Positions 47,839 through 60,833 of a DNA stretch of 64,000 nt are shown one piece after another. The notes beneath the pieces are model-generated. The model was given only the letters and a program-made list of their open reading frames with translations, did no database searches and was not told where the DNA came from. This stretch comes from Cymodocea nodosa (taxonomy: Eukaryota > Streptophyta > Magnoliopsida > Alismatales > Cymodoceaceae), in contig CM072335.1 in the NCBI GenBank assembly GCA_036874045.1, positions 18,111,501-18,175,500 of the forward strand. Direction: 5' to 3'. The stretch's first letter is position 1, and each line of letters starts with the position of its first letter. The position numbers and the translations under genes were made by a program.

Positions 47839-49224
47839 TGAAAGGACCTTTAGATTTTGATAATGCAAAAATCAATGTGAGTAAACAAATTGTATTTTAC
47901 AAATAAGATAGTTCAGTAAAAGATCAGAAGGCTGATTAGTTGATACAGTTTGTTTAGAAATTGCAGCAAGAGAAAAACAAGATTTTCAGATAGTTACCAG
48001 GCTTAAGTATCTAAAAGAAAGAAATCTTTGGTGAGTTACAAGCTTATGTATCTGAAGAGTCAGTTTAAAGCAATAGAAACACAGTTGGATAATTAGAAGA
48101 ATAATTATCCGAAAATACAAGGCCTTCGGAGAGTTTGAAAAATAGCTGGTTGAATGATCGAAGAGTTAAGGTGCTAACTATCTAGAAGTTCAAGAAAATC
48201 GAAAAGTTAGGAAAGTCAACTATCTGAAACTTAAGTCATTCAATTACCCATGTGTAGAAATCCAGATAGAAGCTTAAAAGGATTTTTTGAAGAGTTAGAA
48301 AGCTAACTATCCAAAAAATAAGAAGTTTCAGAAGGTTACAGATTTAACTATCCAAAACTTAAGTCATTCTATTATGCACGTGCAGAAATAAGAAAGTAAT
48401 CAAAAGCTTAGAAGAAAAAAATCAGAGAGTTATTGTAGCTAACTATTCGATAGTCAAAAACATTTTAGTAAGTTACAATTACAAGTATCTGAACTTATGA
48501 CACCTCATGTGTACAACTTAAAATCCTACATGGCAAAAGGACTTAAGTGAATTATCGGTAAGTTACGAGCATTCTTCGAAGTGTTACACAGCTAACCATT
48601 TGAAAGTCAAAGGAAATCAGAAGGTTATCTTAAAACACCTTCTTAAATAGTAACTTACCATATTTGGTTCTGCAAATTCAGTAAGTACAACAGAATACAT
48701 CTGTTAGAAGTGAATATGATCGTTATGCTTATGGTTATAAATATAATAAGCAGACAAGAAAGATAGAAAGCTTTTTGCATATACAAATCTATACACCAAG
48801 CTCCACACATACAATAGAAAATCTTCAAGATCAAATCTTCTACAAAAGGAATATTCAAGTCTAGAGCTCTTCACGCAAATAAACTCTGATTTCTTCAAGA
48901 CAGTGGTTTACTAAAGTGCACCAACTGAAAACTTCAAAGATAGATTGGTTGGAGCTATGATTAGAAAGCTTAGTTCGATTGGTTGGTTCTTGCTTTGACC
49001 TTAAAGCAAGTGTTTGTAAGTCTTGAAAGATTAGTGAAGCCTAAGTATCCCTAGGGGTGGACTAGCCGTTAGTGGTGAACCACCTATGTGCATTATATTC
49101 TTATGTTGTGTGCTTGTTGAATTAATTTGTTAATTAGTCTTTTATTGTTAAATCCCTAAAATTACATTTAAGAAACTAAATATTACCATTCACCCTCCCT
49201 TTGGTAAGTCATTAGGTCCTAACA
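47839..49224 (+). repeat. Solo LTR 2 (same copia family as solo LTR 1)
   Basis: 1386 bp, TGAAAGGACC...AGGTCCTAACA. It aligns throughout with 45120-46576 (TTTTGATAATGCAAAAA near the start). Flanks are GTTTT at 47834-47838 and GTTCT at 49225-49229, a target duplication with one change. The same TATCCGAA / GAGTTA / CACGTG modules lie at 47980-48620. It sits inside the CAT-rich array. Confidence 0.85.
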
Positions 49225-50394
49225 GTTCTTTCTATATGCCTCTCATTCATCTACGAATACATCTTATGATTCATGCCATTTTTCATTCATCTTTCACTCT
49301 CATGTTCATGTTTAACTATCAATCATTCATCACCTATACATGTTGAAATTAATGCTGCATTTGCACATACTTTACACTTTCATTCTCACTCATTTTTCTT
49401 TTCCATTAACCCTTCAAATATGTTGAAATCACAATGCATTCACATATTATGATTGCATACATTCCACACTCATTTTCACCCATTTACTTGCCACTTACAC
49501 TTCACTTATACATGCTGTAGTTTTTTCCCCCCATTTATCTACATTTCACACATTTAATCATGCATTCTTTTCATTTGTATGCTCACATGCATTCTCATTT
49601 CATGCATGACATATGCTTATTTCATGTTAAAACATGCACACATATGCATGTATAATTGCTACTCACATGCATTCTCATTTCATATATCACACATGCTTGT
49701 TACATGTCAAAACATGCACGCCTATGTGCTCATAATCGCTGCCCATGTGCACTCATATGTCATGCATCATATAAGTTTATTTCATGATTAAACATGCACA
49801 CATAAGCATGCATAATCCTTATCTATATGCATTCTCATTTCATACGTCATATAAACTTAACTCATACTCATATACACATATATACATCTCAAATGCATGT
49901 GCCCCTTGTGTATATGCTCTTCCATTCACACTTATTCACATACACACACACATACATACATGCTTGCACATGTCCTCACACACATACTTATGTACTGGCA
50001 TGTATGCATGCATGCATCTTTCTTACGCTTATGCTCATGCACACATACTTCAACCATTCATGCTTACTTATATGTTTTGGTTATGCACTCATATGTCTAA
50101 TGCACTCATAGGCATTCTTACTTGCATCCATTTGTGTGCTTGTTTATGTATACTTGTTCTTATGCTTTTGCACCTACCTTGTGTTACTTACTTTTGTTAG
50201 GCTAACTAGCCACTCACACACTATGGCTAGGTTATCTTTAGTTACACTTAGATGTTGGTTATCTTTAGTTACACCTAGATGTTATTCCCTTCGTAACTAC
50301 ATTTGAATGAGAATTTTGTATATGACTTATCTCTCCTCCTTACATGCTTCATCTCATGTAGATCTACTCTCTTTATCTTATCTTGTTTGCACAT
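49225..50394. repeat. CAT-rich array, right block, with an 80-bp tandem repeat
   Basis: Continuation of the array broken by solo LTR 2. At 49585, 49665, 49745 and 49825 the same unit of exactly 80 bp restarts (ACATGCATTCTCATTTCAT ... AAACATGCACACATA...), three full copies and part of a fourth. No coding content. Confidence 0.8.
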
Positions 50395-51069
50395 AAGCTG
50401 TATTATACACTTAAACCTTAGTTTTCACAAGTCACCCATTTTAGATGTCTATAGTAGTAAATTTTGTAAGGATAACTAAAGACTAAGTAATTTAAGTATG
50501 TAAGATGTCTGACACTTCTTTTATATGTACTTAAACTTTAACTTTATCCAATACTTGAAAGTCATTATACATTTGTATGTAGGTTTTTTCTAATTTACCC
50601 TTTACTTAGACTAAGTGGTGACTCTAATCATTCTCCTCTTTTTTCACACTTTGTAGTAGTAGTAAAAGCCATCTTCTGTAAAGAATAACGTTACACCTAT
50701 GACTTTAATTTTATGGTAAGTGAAACAAGATGTTACCATATTCTTGCTTCTATGCCATGATCTTTTTATTGTCATCATTCTATTCCTTGGATGTACTTGA
50801 TGTGCGAATGTTTCTTTTTACAAAAATTTGATTTCCTTACAATTATTTGTCTTGAATTATAGCACGTGACTTTATTTTACCTAACCATCTTGTTATTACG
50901 CCATTACCAATATAGGAACATAAACAATAGGTAAATAAATATATAATTATTAAATCATTATATATGTATATAATTATTTATATCATTATGTGGTCATATA
51001 TGTATTTACACAGAACTCATAAAGTTAATGAAAATAACATACAAATTTATAGTTATAACCTTTACTGAC
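50395..51069 (+). repeat. LTR-like segment, copy 1, and AT-rich tail
   Basis: The part at 50395-50700 (CACAAGTCACCCATTTTAGA ... GGTGACTCTAATC) is repeated, diverged, at 54405-54715 in the same orientation. Its wording resembles the U5 end of plant Ty3 LTRs. The rest is AT-rich with no feature. Confidence 0.45.
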
Positions 51070-52545
51070 TGTGAACTTATGTTCATCCATGTCTCATCAC
51101 ACACTCATGCTATTATGTCTACACAATCATGCCACTTTGCACTCACACACTAATCTACGTTATTCACTACATCCTTGCCATGTTTTCATTCATTTTCTTG
51201 TTGCATTGCGCTCCCACACTAGTTCATGTTATTCACTCCATCCGGGCTATTTTTGCATTATTTTCATATTGCATTGCATTCACATGTTAATGCTGCAATT
51301 ATTCACTCCATCCTTCTATTTTTGCATTATTTTCATTTTGCATTGCATTCACACATTAGTCTATGTTAACGCTGCAATCATTCATTCCATCCTTGCCATA
51401 TTTCCATTCACGTATTGCAATGTTGACACTTACTCCTCACCTCATTTCAAGCTAAAATCATTCATCTATAATGTCTCGTGCATCCACTCATGTTCACTCA
51501 CATATCTCGCCATGCTAACACTCACATTTCACTTCAACGTACACTATAATCGAACACTACATTACATATCACTTTCATGCATTGATGGCTTACATTACAT
51601 TTCAGTCCATCCCATATTCATGTTGTAATTATTCACACATTCACCGCATTTCATGCTGCATTCCCTTATCATATTTGCTGCCATGTTTTATTACATAATC
51701 CATGCTCCAATGCACTCATATTTATACACTTACTCTTGTCATATTTCACTACAAAATCATACTACAATGCACACACATTCACCTCATTTCATGTCATATT
51801 CATGCATCGTAGCTCCTACCATGTTCCACCACACAATCATGCTCATGCATCATTCTTGCCCTCACACGTCACACTTCATCCATTACAACATCTTGCTCAT
51901 GCATCATTCACTTTCACTTGGGAATCTTTTCCTTTTGCTCATGCATCATCCATTATACACTTGTGTTCATGTTTCATTCACACATGCTTCATGCTTGCAT
52001 ACATCTCACTCATTCATCCTTCCATGATCACTTATGCACTTAAATTTCATCTTTGCATGATCACATTCATTCATGCGTTATACCCTCTCATCTACATGGT
52101 TCACATCTCACAAGCTAATTCATGCTTAATCATGCATCATTAAACTAATTAATCATACATCATTAAATTAATTAACCATGGTCATTAAAGGTGATTAATC
52201 ATATATTATTAAGTTAATTAATCATACATCATTGAGATAATTACTCATGCATTATTAAGTTAATTAATCATGCATAATTAAGCTAATCAAGTTAATTAAT
52301 TATACATTGTTAAGTTAATAAATCATGCATCATCAAGTTGTTAATTAATAATGCAACATTGATTTAATCATCGCCTTAGTCATGCATTATTCACTCATAC
52401 ATACTTGTCATGCACACTTATACACATTCATTCATTTGCGTCTCACCCATACCCCACATCTATGCACACGCACACTGATACACCTATGCATTCACTTCCA
52501 TGTTCACATGCATACGTGGATATGCATCCCTATTGCTTTTATTTA
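51070..52545. repeat. Second CAT-rich tandem block
   Basis: Units of roughly 71-75 bp starting TTCACTCCATCC at about 51233 and 51304 (diverged relatives from 51160 to 51400). More irregular CAT words follow. At 52120-52380 a different array of about 25-29 bp units (TTAAGTTAATTAATCATRCATCA) occurs. No gene. Confidence 0.7.
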
Positions 52546-54404
52546 CTTGTTTTTTTAATTCTTCTCTAGAACTTCATGTAGTATTAATGATTACACATGG
52601 TATATAGAATCCATGCTTCTAAGGTTACCTTGCTATTCTTGGGCTGAGGATCATAACATATTAATAAAATACTTAGCCGATCATGTTTCACCTTATGTAG
52701 ATATGATTTAGTTGAATATAGACTTCCCTATCTTTCTCCTCTTATCATCTATATTAATCAAAACCTCTAATCTATTCTACTACGCATCTATACTCGCTTC
52801 TTCTATAAGGATTTGGTAAAGAATCTTCCTCTCATATTTTCCTCCAACTAAGATTGCATTCTATTATGACCTTAAAAAAGCATATGGGGTAGAATTAAGC
52901 ACTTCAACCACGACCTCTCACCTCTTAGGATGTATTTGTTTGCAAGGTTTTTGGGCTCCATCTATGGTATAGAGGTAAGAGTGTTTTGATTTTTGGCAAA
53001 TACATCTGCTCCAAGGTCAAAAGTTGGAGCGGATGTCATGCTCTTAGCTCCTAACGCCATTCAAAAATAGCCATCAACAACAAGCACAGAATGAAATTGT
53101 GCCCAACAGAAGAGTTGCGCCATCCACATCTTTTGTCATTTTGCCTTTGCGATTTGTTGACCTCATGCACGGTTCTTCTTCTTCCGCTCGCCCTTGTTGC
53201 ATCTTTCTTTCATTGATCCTTCTTCCACTCGTTCACATCATTCTTCTAGTTGTGCATCGTCAACTTTCGTTAATTAGAGGGTGTACCATTGTCTTCCGCT
53301 CAGTGTCATTCTTCTTCTGCCTAAACTTGTTGCGTTCTCTATTGGTCGATTGGTGGAATGCAACTGCTACTCGTGCGCCATCATCTTCTATTGATCAGAG
53401 GGTGCATCAAGTCGCATCATTCTTCTTCTACCCAAACTCGTCGCATCCTCTATTAGTCGATTGGTGGAATGCAGTTGCCGATCAGAACCTTCTGCTCACC
53501 ATATTTCAATCAACTAGCTGCTGATCCCAACTGTTGCTCCAAGCTAAAGTTTTGCATTTAACCACTTCGTTGAGGTTAGTTGTTCACATTATTTATGTCA
53601 TTATTTTTTATTCTAATTGGTTCTTATCATGTCATTACTTTCATCTGAAATTTTTTCCTAAACACTTGGACTCTATAAAAGATGCTATTAGAAATGCTGA
53701 ACTTATAGTTGGTAATAACTTATTATTATTTATTTAAAAATTGATTATAGGGAATATTTGGAAATTTACATACAATCTTACTTTAACAAACAAACACCAC
53801 TTCTGAAATTTCGCTCCTCTTCTACAGTTGTTCTTTGTATAGTGAATTTAAGCATATAGCAACTCTAAGCATTAGATCTATAATACATTTCTTGGAGTAG
53901 GTCCACACCCACTCAAGTTGCTCTAAAGGGCTAACATTAGATTTTATAATTAATATAATATAATATATAATTATTATATAATATAATAATTTGATATAAT
54001 TATATTAGATTTTATAATATGTATTATGTATAATATTAATTTGATATTATAATTTAACATATAGTTTAATTAATATAATATTTAATTTTATTTGTGTAAT
54101 ATTAAATAATTAATATAATATTTTATTTATGAAATGTATCATATCATATAATTTATAATATTATAATATCAATAAAAATAGTTTACTTCAAACTAAATTT
54201 TAACTACAGTACTTTTTTCATCAATAACTAAGTTAGAGGTAAAAGTGGAATTCTACAAGCTATTACAATCTATTAAACAAACATCACTACTGCTTTTTTA
54301 TCACACCTTACAAGCATACCTTCTCCCACTTTTAAACTATAGTGTTACTTTAGAATGTTACTATCACACTATAACTCTTAAACAAATAGAGTCTCAAGCT
54401 TACA
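52546..54404. other. Intergenic region with a 113-bp duplication and AT-rich stretch
   Basis: No gene recognised. A segment with TCGATTGGTGGAATGCA is present twice, ending near 53366 and 53480, about 113 bp apart. The + strand ORF 53099-53524 spans both copies and matches no family I know. 53945-54190 is nearly pure A/T. Confidence 0.35.
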
Positions 54405-54715
54405 CTACACACTCAAATCTTAATTTACACAAGCCACCCATCTTAGACATCTATCGCAACCAATCAACAAGGATAATTGAGAGATATCTAACACCTTCTC
54501 TATCTATATCAAAATTCACCTAAATCTTTTGGTCTGCAAATCTTAGCTTTATTCTAACACTTAGATTTACACTTACATTAGCATATAGATTTTTCTTAAT
54601 TTACTCTTAAATTAGATTAGATGACAATTTTATTCGTCTTTTCTCACCCCTATAAAAGCGAAAACAAGAATAGTAGAGACTCATTATGCCTTGTGATGAA
54701 CATAGTGTTACAATA
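54405..54715 (+). repeat. LTR-like segment, copy 2
   Basis: Diverged copy of 50395-50700 (CACAAGCCACCCATCTTAGA). The two may be the 3' ends of the two LTRs of one decayed Ty3 element whose LTRs include the CAT-rich blocks. Confidence 0.4.
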
Positions 54716-55019
54716 TCATTAGAATAATGTTACAATTTATATTTTTCTCTACATTGGCAATATTGTGATTATAGGTTTTGACACAAATGTTCTGCAACAA
54801 GTTGTTGATATCCCTAGTAGTTAATTTAATATTAAGAATTGGAGATTTATCTTACTTCCTTGAAATTTCAATTACTTATAATAACAATTATTTGGCTCTT
54901 AATTAGTCTCATTAGATCCACCAATTATTGAAAATAGTTAAACTTAAAGATTGTAAGTCGTAGGTTTTCCAACTCAAGACAACAAGCTAGCTAAGGTAGA
55001 TGAGATTCCCTACAAAATA

Positions 55020-55650
55020 CAAATAACTAGTTAGAGAGTTACAACGTGTAACTTTGTCAAAACCTGAAATTGCATTTAGTATTAATCAATTGTGTGCCAA
55101 TTTGTGTAAAATCTTACAAATATAGATATGATTGCTATCAAAAGAATTCTATCATACTTGAAAGGAACTATTAATAAGTCATTAACTTACACTCTTGGAT
55201 TATTAATAATTTTTTCTTTTAGTGATGTTGATTATTTAGGTTCACTCTTTGAGCATAAATCTTTTGAAGGATTTTGCATATTTTTAGGGTTAAATCCTAT
55301 ATTTTGGTGTGCCAAGTAACAAAAACCTGTCCCACTTATCTACCGAGGCAAAATATCATAGTTTGGCCATTACTACTGCTGAGATTTGTTGGATGTTATC
55401 TCTACTCAAGAAATTAAATATACTTATTCTCTTTGTACCTTTTCATTTCTTGTGATAATTCACTAGCTATTTCATTAACCTCTAATCTTGTATTTCATTT
55501 TAGGATTAAATACATAAAAGTCGATTTTCATTTTATTCAAGAGAAAGTAGTTCAATGCTAGCTTAATATTGATTACATCACAATCGAAGATCAAGTGACA
55601 AATATTTTTACTAAAAAAACCTACATTTGCGTTGACTATAATTTCTCAAA
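55020..55650 (+). pseudogene. Copia RT-end/RNase H remnant
   Basis: Across two frames: TLSKPEIAFSINQLC (55040-55090), AIKRILSYLKGTINKSLTYT (55128 on), FSDVDYLGSLFEHKSFEGFC, LNPIFWCAK, then after a frameshift STEAKYHS-type sequence, [22 protein letters not shown] and VTNIFTK. This is the 3' end of a Ty1/copia pol of a different lineage from E and F, with frameshifts and stops. No LTR was confidently found. Confidence 0.7.
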
Positions 55651-57594
55651 AAGAAGCTCAACATTCAGTGATGTAGAGATTGCAGAGGGTGGTAAAATTT
55701 CTAGCACGTGTCTTGCTCACGGTGTGTCAGCTGCGTATGTTGTTATCTTGTTTGTTAGCAGTTGGTTAATCCTATTATCGTTTATTAATGTCATTTGAGC
55801 TTTTTCAGCCAGTTCGAGGTTGTTATTATGCTGATATAATCTCAAGACATTGTATTTCGTAAATATACAATAAACTTTATTTAAGGCTTGAATAGTGGTG
55901 GGAGGCCGGTCCGCCCCTTTTCCAACTTTCCGAGTGAAGAAGATCTGTCTCCTTTCTTGTTTGTTTCGGTGGATTCATCATCACCGCTTCAATTCGTTTG
56001 ATTTCTATTTTATGCATAGATCGAGGGTTAAATTCATTTGCATTGGCTATGCAACGTCAATCTAGGCTAGGTCTGACTCATTCTCAACTTATCTTTTCCT
56101 TCCTCGAAACAACTACTACTATCTTTATACACAACGAAAGGTGTGATAGTAATTTTACAGATCTAATATGACAACCCTGACGTATTTTGATCCAATCTCC
56201 AACTTATCTCTCGTTCTTCTAAATTAATCTCCACGCATGATAAGAAATATAACGATAATGTCACACCTGCGTGCTCTCGTGGCAAGTGGTGGAGGTACGC
56301 TCAGGGATGGCAAGAGTAACGTCGTATTTCTACGGTGATCTTATGTTCTAGCAGTTGAATTGAGAGTGGCTCTGGATGGGCCTTGTGTATGCAGATCCAG
56401 GGACATTCGATTGAGCCTGGTGAATATTGAAATGGATTCCAAGGTTGCGGGCGGTTGACATGATCGACTTTGGCAAGGGTCACTGTGGGCAAGCAAACAC
56501 AACCTTTTCGGGAAGATTTGCTCTAGCTAGTGAAGAAAATCAATGGTATTAAAAGCACATATACAGAAGAAACCAACGATGCTGCAGATGCCTTTGGCCA
56601 AGGAGGCAGCCAGGCGACGCAACTCTTCGGTCTTTTACCTTGGTGGAAAGCCTCCCTCCGGCAGCTAAGGAGTGGTGGAAATGGCGTAGGTAGGATTGCT
56701 TATTCGAGAAGCCTTTCCAGCAGCCTTTTCTTTGTTTCTTATTTTGTTTTTCTTTTTAAGACTTTGGTCTAGTCCTCTCGTATCTATTTTTCTTATTCTC
56801 TTTTGGACAATTCGTTTTGTAAATAAATCAAAGATTTTCTTTAAAAACAAAAATTGCCTCGAATTACGACACATTTAAACTTTCTGATTTAAAGAACTTC
56901 GTAGTTGATTATTTTTACACACACATTAATTAACTCTAGTAAATAATTTTACTCTAATTACAACTCCTGCAGGAATGAAAACTGAAGATTTTTTTTAACA
57001 AATGCCTTTGGAAACATTTCATAAGCATTGCCTCAAATTACAATACATTTAAAATTTTTGATTTGAAAAGCTTATTAGTTGATTTAAGTCAAGTTTGTAC
57101 ACGACGAAAATTATTTCCTACTTAAAATTTTTTTTATCACTAAAATTATTTAGAAAAATCAAATAGCTAACAAAGGCATCTCTTCTCATGTTAAGATTTA
57201 AATTTACACCAAATAAAAAATAATGAATATCCTCTTCTCATAATTTTATTACAAGATATTTGTCAAAAATCGAAAAGTACTCTGCTTAAAATATATTTCT
57301 CAAAGAAATTAAAAAGTAATTGATGATCGGTTGAGTTATGCGTTGGAACTCTTACATCAATCATTTAAATACGTTATTTTGAAAATAAAAAAATTATAAA
57401 TCGTTTACTGCCATCGTAAATGACTCATTTCACCTTTTTTTTTCTTTTTTCTTTCAACTTCCCAGAAAATTTCCAAAACGTAGTGCGGTGGTTAGTCGAT
57501 CCATCGAATTCCCCGACACCACCGATTCCGTTCTCTCCGGCCCCCACAGCGAACGCTACGGCCATTTCCCAGATCTCCTCCCACCGTCGCCGCC
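55651..57594. other. Region upstream of TRS120, no confirmed gene
   Basis: 56160-56770 is richer in GC than its surroundings and has short ORFs on both strands (for example 56530-56772 +), none recognisable. It could be a decayed gene piece. 56870-57420 is AT-rich. The pyrimidine-rich stretch at 57430-57470 should lie in the TRS120 promoter or 5' UTR. An out-of-frame ATG at 57420 opens a reading frame overlapping the gene start and could act as an upstream ORF if transcribed. Confidence 0.35.
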
Positions 57595-60500
57595 ATGGAA
57601 CCCGACGCGAGTATGGAGACTTGCCGCGTCATACGCGTTGCCGTCCTACCGATTGGTGGTCAGATCCCGACACACGACCTCCGCTCCTACATCTCCATGC
57701 TCTCCCGCCACACTCGCGTCGAACTCTCCTCCATCAGCTCCTTTTACGTTGAGCATCAGAAGAGTCCCTTTGCTCACCAGCCATGGGACACTGGGAGCCT
57801 CCGGTTCAAGTTCGTTGTCGGGGGCTCCGTGGTTAGCGCGTGGGAGGACTTCCAGTCTAATCGTAAGATCCTGGCTGTGATCGGTCTCTGCCATTGCCCC
57901 GCCAGCCCTGATCTGGACGCTGTGGTGGAGGAATTCGGGAAGGCGTGTAAGGGGTACCCCTCCGCCCTTGTCGAGCGGTGCTTCGCGTTCTGCCCTAACG
58001 ACGAGCAGGTTTGTGGTTTGTGTGTGAATGAGAGCTCGCGAGTGTTTGCGTGTGTGCGTGTCTGTGGCTTATGGATTGACTGGACTCTGTGTGTGTTTGA
58101 AGTTTTCACGTTTCAACTAGAAGTGTGAGGCAAGAGGTTCGACTGCTAATAGATAAATCTATATGGATCATGTAATTGGATATTGCTCTTTTCTGAAAAC
58201 AATTACGCTGTTATGGTTAAAATCTACAATTGAACCCTTTCCTCAGCACAATTGTGCATTTTAAGTTAATTAATTGACATTTTCCAAAAGCACAGATGCT
58301 TGAAATTAGTGTGTGCATTTTCTGGAATAGAATTGGTTCATAATCTTGACGTACTTGGTTGGTTTTGCCATTTTATGTTTTATAATGCTTGATCTTGTAT
58401 CATCAATGAACCAAGCTTTCCAGAGATTTGACCAAAATTTTCTTTCTTCCAACTGATATCCTTCATAGGATTTGCAATTTTGATCCATCATCTTAGAAAC
58501 AAAAGATTGTGCTGTCTCCTGTTATTCACTTAACTATTTTTCTATTTATTCTTCACAGCTAGAGGGTGGTGCTGACAAAGGGAACAATTTAATATTGTTT
58601 CCTCCTTCTGATCGACAGAGTCAAGAACTCCATATGCAAACTATGCTGCAGGATCTTGCTGCTTCACTACTGATGGAGTTTGAGAAGTGGGTTCTTCGTG
58701 CAGAATCGGCTGGCACCATTTTGAAGACACCATTGGATTCCCAAGCCAGTCTTAGCTCTGAGGAGGTTACTGTTTAGGTGTTCTAAAGATTTTGAATCCA
58801 CATTTCTCATGGTCTTAAAAGTTTTTACCTGCCTTTAATGAGATAAGCATGTTCTATTAGTTAAAGAGTGAAGCAGGCAGTATTGATTTGTTGAAACTCA
58901 GGTGATTAAGGCAAAAAAGAAGAGGCTTGGACGTGCACAAAAAACAATTGCAGATTATTGCTTGTTGGCTGGATCACCTGTTGATGCTAATGCTCATTAT
59001 GCCACTGCAATTGAGCTTGCTAGGCTGACAGGAGATGTTTTCTGGCATGCAGGAGCTTTGGAAGGCAGTGCATGTGCTTTATTGGTACGTGATAATCTAA
59101 AGAATTGAAAAAAAACCATTAAATGCCTGTTTAAACATATTTCAATGCAATTCATTTTGTTGAAATTGCCACTAAATGTCCGTTAAACAGAAAAATAATC
59201 ATTTAATGATCATTTGACGTTTTTAGTTCTCCATTTTCCATTTTTTTTACTTGTAGGTTTCTGGCTTAAACATTGGTTAATGATAAAAATGTATAAATTA
59301 CATAGACATGTAATGATTCTTGTGGATTCATGATCTAAATCTGTCAATTGAGTTCTTCTGGTCCCTCAAAATGTAGTAATTGGACTTTTATCTCATTTTA
59401 ATTTTTTTCTTGTAATCAGGTAGATCGAGAGGATCACAGAGACCCTGCTGTAGAAGAAGAAGTTAGGTACCGTTATTACAGTGTCATCCAACTTTACAAA
59501 AGAACATATATGCAGGACAATGCTCAAAGGTAGCTAATACTTGTTTTATGCATCTGTGGATTTCTTTGTAGTTAGCAGCTCAATTCTCAAAGTACACTTC
59601 TTAAAAAAAAATCTTAAAAGTACACAATTTTCTCATTTGAGTGAGTCACATTTTATTTATCCATGTTCCCCTTGTGCTTTCTTGATTATAACTAATAACC
59701 TTTCAATTTATTTATGATAATAAATTTTCTATTTTGAAATATTTTATTAACTGTTGAAGTCCAAGACAGTCCTTTTTTGCAAAAAACTGTTATAAACCTC
59801 TTGTCACTGTTTTTTCTTTGTTTAAGAACTATATTATAAATAAAAGAAATAATAGAACTGCTATCATTTTTCCCTCACTATTTCATTGTGAGGTTCTCCT
59901 TATATTCTTGTGTTTGACAAACTCATTGGACATATTTTTATTTGCAACTCATATAAATATTTATAGTTAGAGAATAGTTTCCATTTCTCAGTTCTTTCCT
60001 GCAAAGCAATGGTATAAATCATAATTTTTTTGATTGTAGGGTGTCAACAGTATGTTTTGAACTAGAAGCAGCACTTAAGCTTGCTAGATATCTTTGCCGG
60101 TAAGTGCTTGATATTTCTTTGAATATTACTTATTTATCATAACAAGATAGTTGGAACCTGTGTGCTTTAGGTCTTGGTTTTCCATTGGTAATCTTTTATG
60201 TGGCAACTGTGATTTATATATTTTTGTTATAATAATTTTTTTTTCCAGTCATAAACTTCATTAGTTCCCCTTTAGTCTCTTTGTCACCCTCTTTCATTTG
60301 TTTAGTTTATTTGTGTGCTAACTATTTTTATTTTCTTCCCTGTTTTTGTTTGATGTAAGTATTGAAGTTATTGTTGTATTTTGTGGTTTTTTGCTACTTC
60401 TCAAAGGGTTGCATTATTTAGGTATTTATGGGTGTTTTCCTTCATAGCAGTTCTCTTGTGCTTTCAGATTGCAATTTTCAATTTGATATCCTTATATGCT

Positions 60501-60833
60501 ACTTCGTACCACATGCTAACTTGTTGGTTTAAACCTGATAGACGTGAACTTACCAAGGAGATAGTAGATTTGCTAATGGGAGCAGCTGATGGTGCAAAAT
60601 ATTTAGTTGATGCCAATGACCGGTTGATATTATATGTTGAAGTAGCTCGTTTATTTGGGTCTCTGGGCTATCATCATAAAGCTGCTTTCTTTGCAAGGCA
60701 AGTTGCACAGTTATACTTGCAACAGGATAATGCATGTGCTGCTATCAGTGCAATGAAGGTTTTGTCAATGACTTCAAAGGCTTACCGTGTTCAAAGCAAA
60801 GGAGCAATCTCAAACTTAATTGTTTCTTCCAAT
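57595..60833 (+). CDS. TRS120: TRS120, TRAPPII tethering-complex subunit (exons 1-6; continues past window)
   Basis: TRS120 is a TRAPPII-specific subunit acting at the trans-Golgi network in vesicle tethering and Rab activation; in plants it is needed for cell-plate assembly. ATG at 57595 lies in a good context (CGCCATGGA). Exons: 57595-58008, 58559-58765, 58902-59084, 59420-59529, 60040-60099, 60542-60833, all with GT/AG borders and matching phases, giving 422 open codons. Family sequence is plain: HQKSPF, QPWDTGSLRFKFVVGG, AWEDFQSNRKILAVIG and RCFAFCPND in exon 1; SLLMEFEKW and AESAGTILKTPLDSQASL in exon 2; KKRLGRAQKTIADY and SPVDANAHYATAIELARLTGD in exon 3; RLILYVEVARLFGSLGYH and RQVAQLYLQQ in exon 6. 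Plant TRS120 is about 1190 residues, so roughly the first third is here. No break is seen. The downstream exons were not found up to 64000. Confidence 0.93.

Noticed and set aside
49585..49885. Regular 80-bp repeat suggesting a CRISPR-like array
   Set aside because: Whole units repeat with drift and there are no unique spacers; the context is a plant genome.
46947..52143. Many His/Ser/Tyr-rich ORFs of 60-185 codons
   Set aside because: They are read-outs of the CAT-rich repeats, overlap in several frames and lack any conserved domain.
52932..53796. Possible MITE with ATTTGTTTG / CAAACAAAC ends
   Set aside because: The matching ends are short and low in complexity, and no convincing flanking duplication was found.
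56301..56772. Short ORFs on both strands in a GC-richer patch
   Set aside because: No family resemblance and no splice structure. Left as unrecognised sequence.
57646..58109. - strand and other-frame ORFs over TRS120 exon 1
   Set aside because: Shadows of the GC-rich coding exon; the + frame from 57595 matches TRS120 with correct splice sites.
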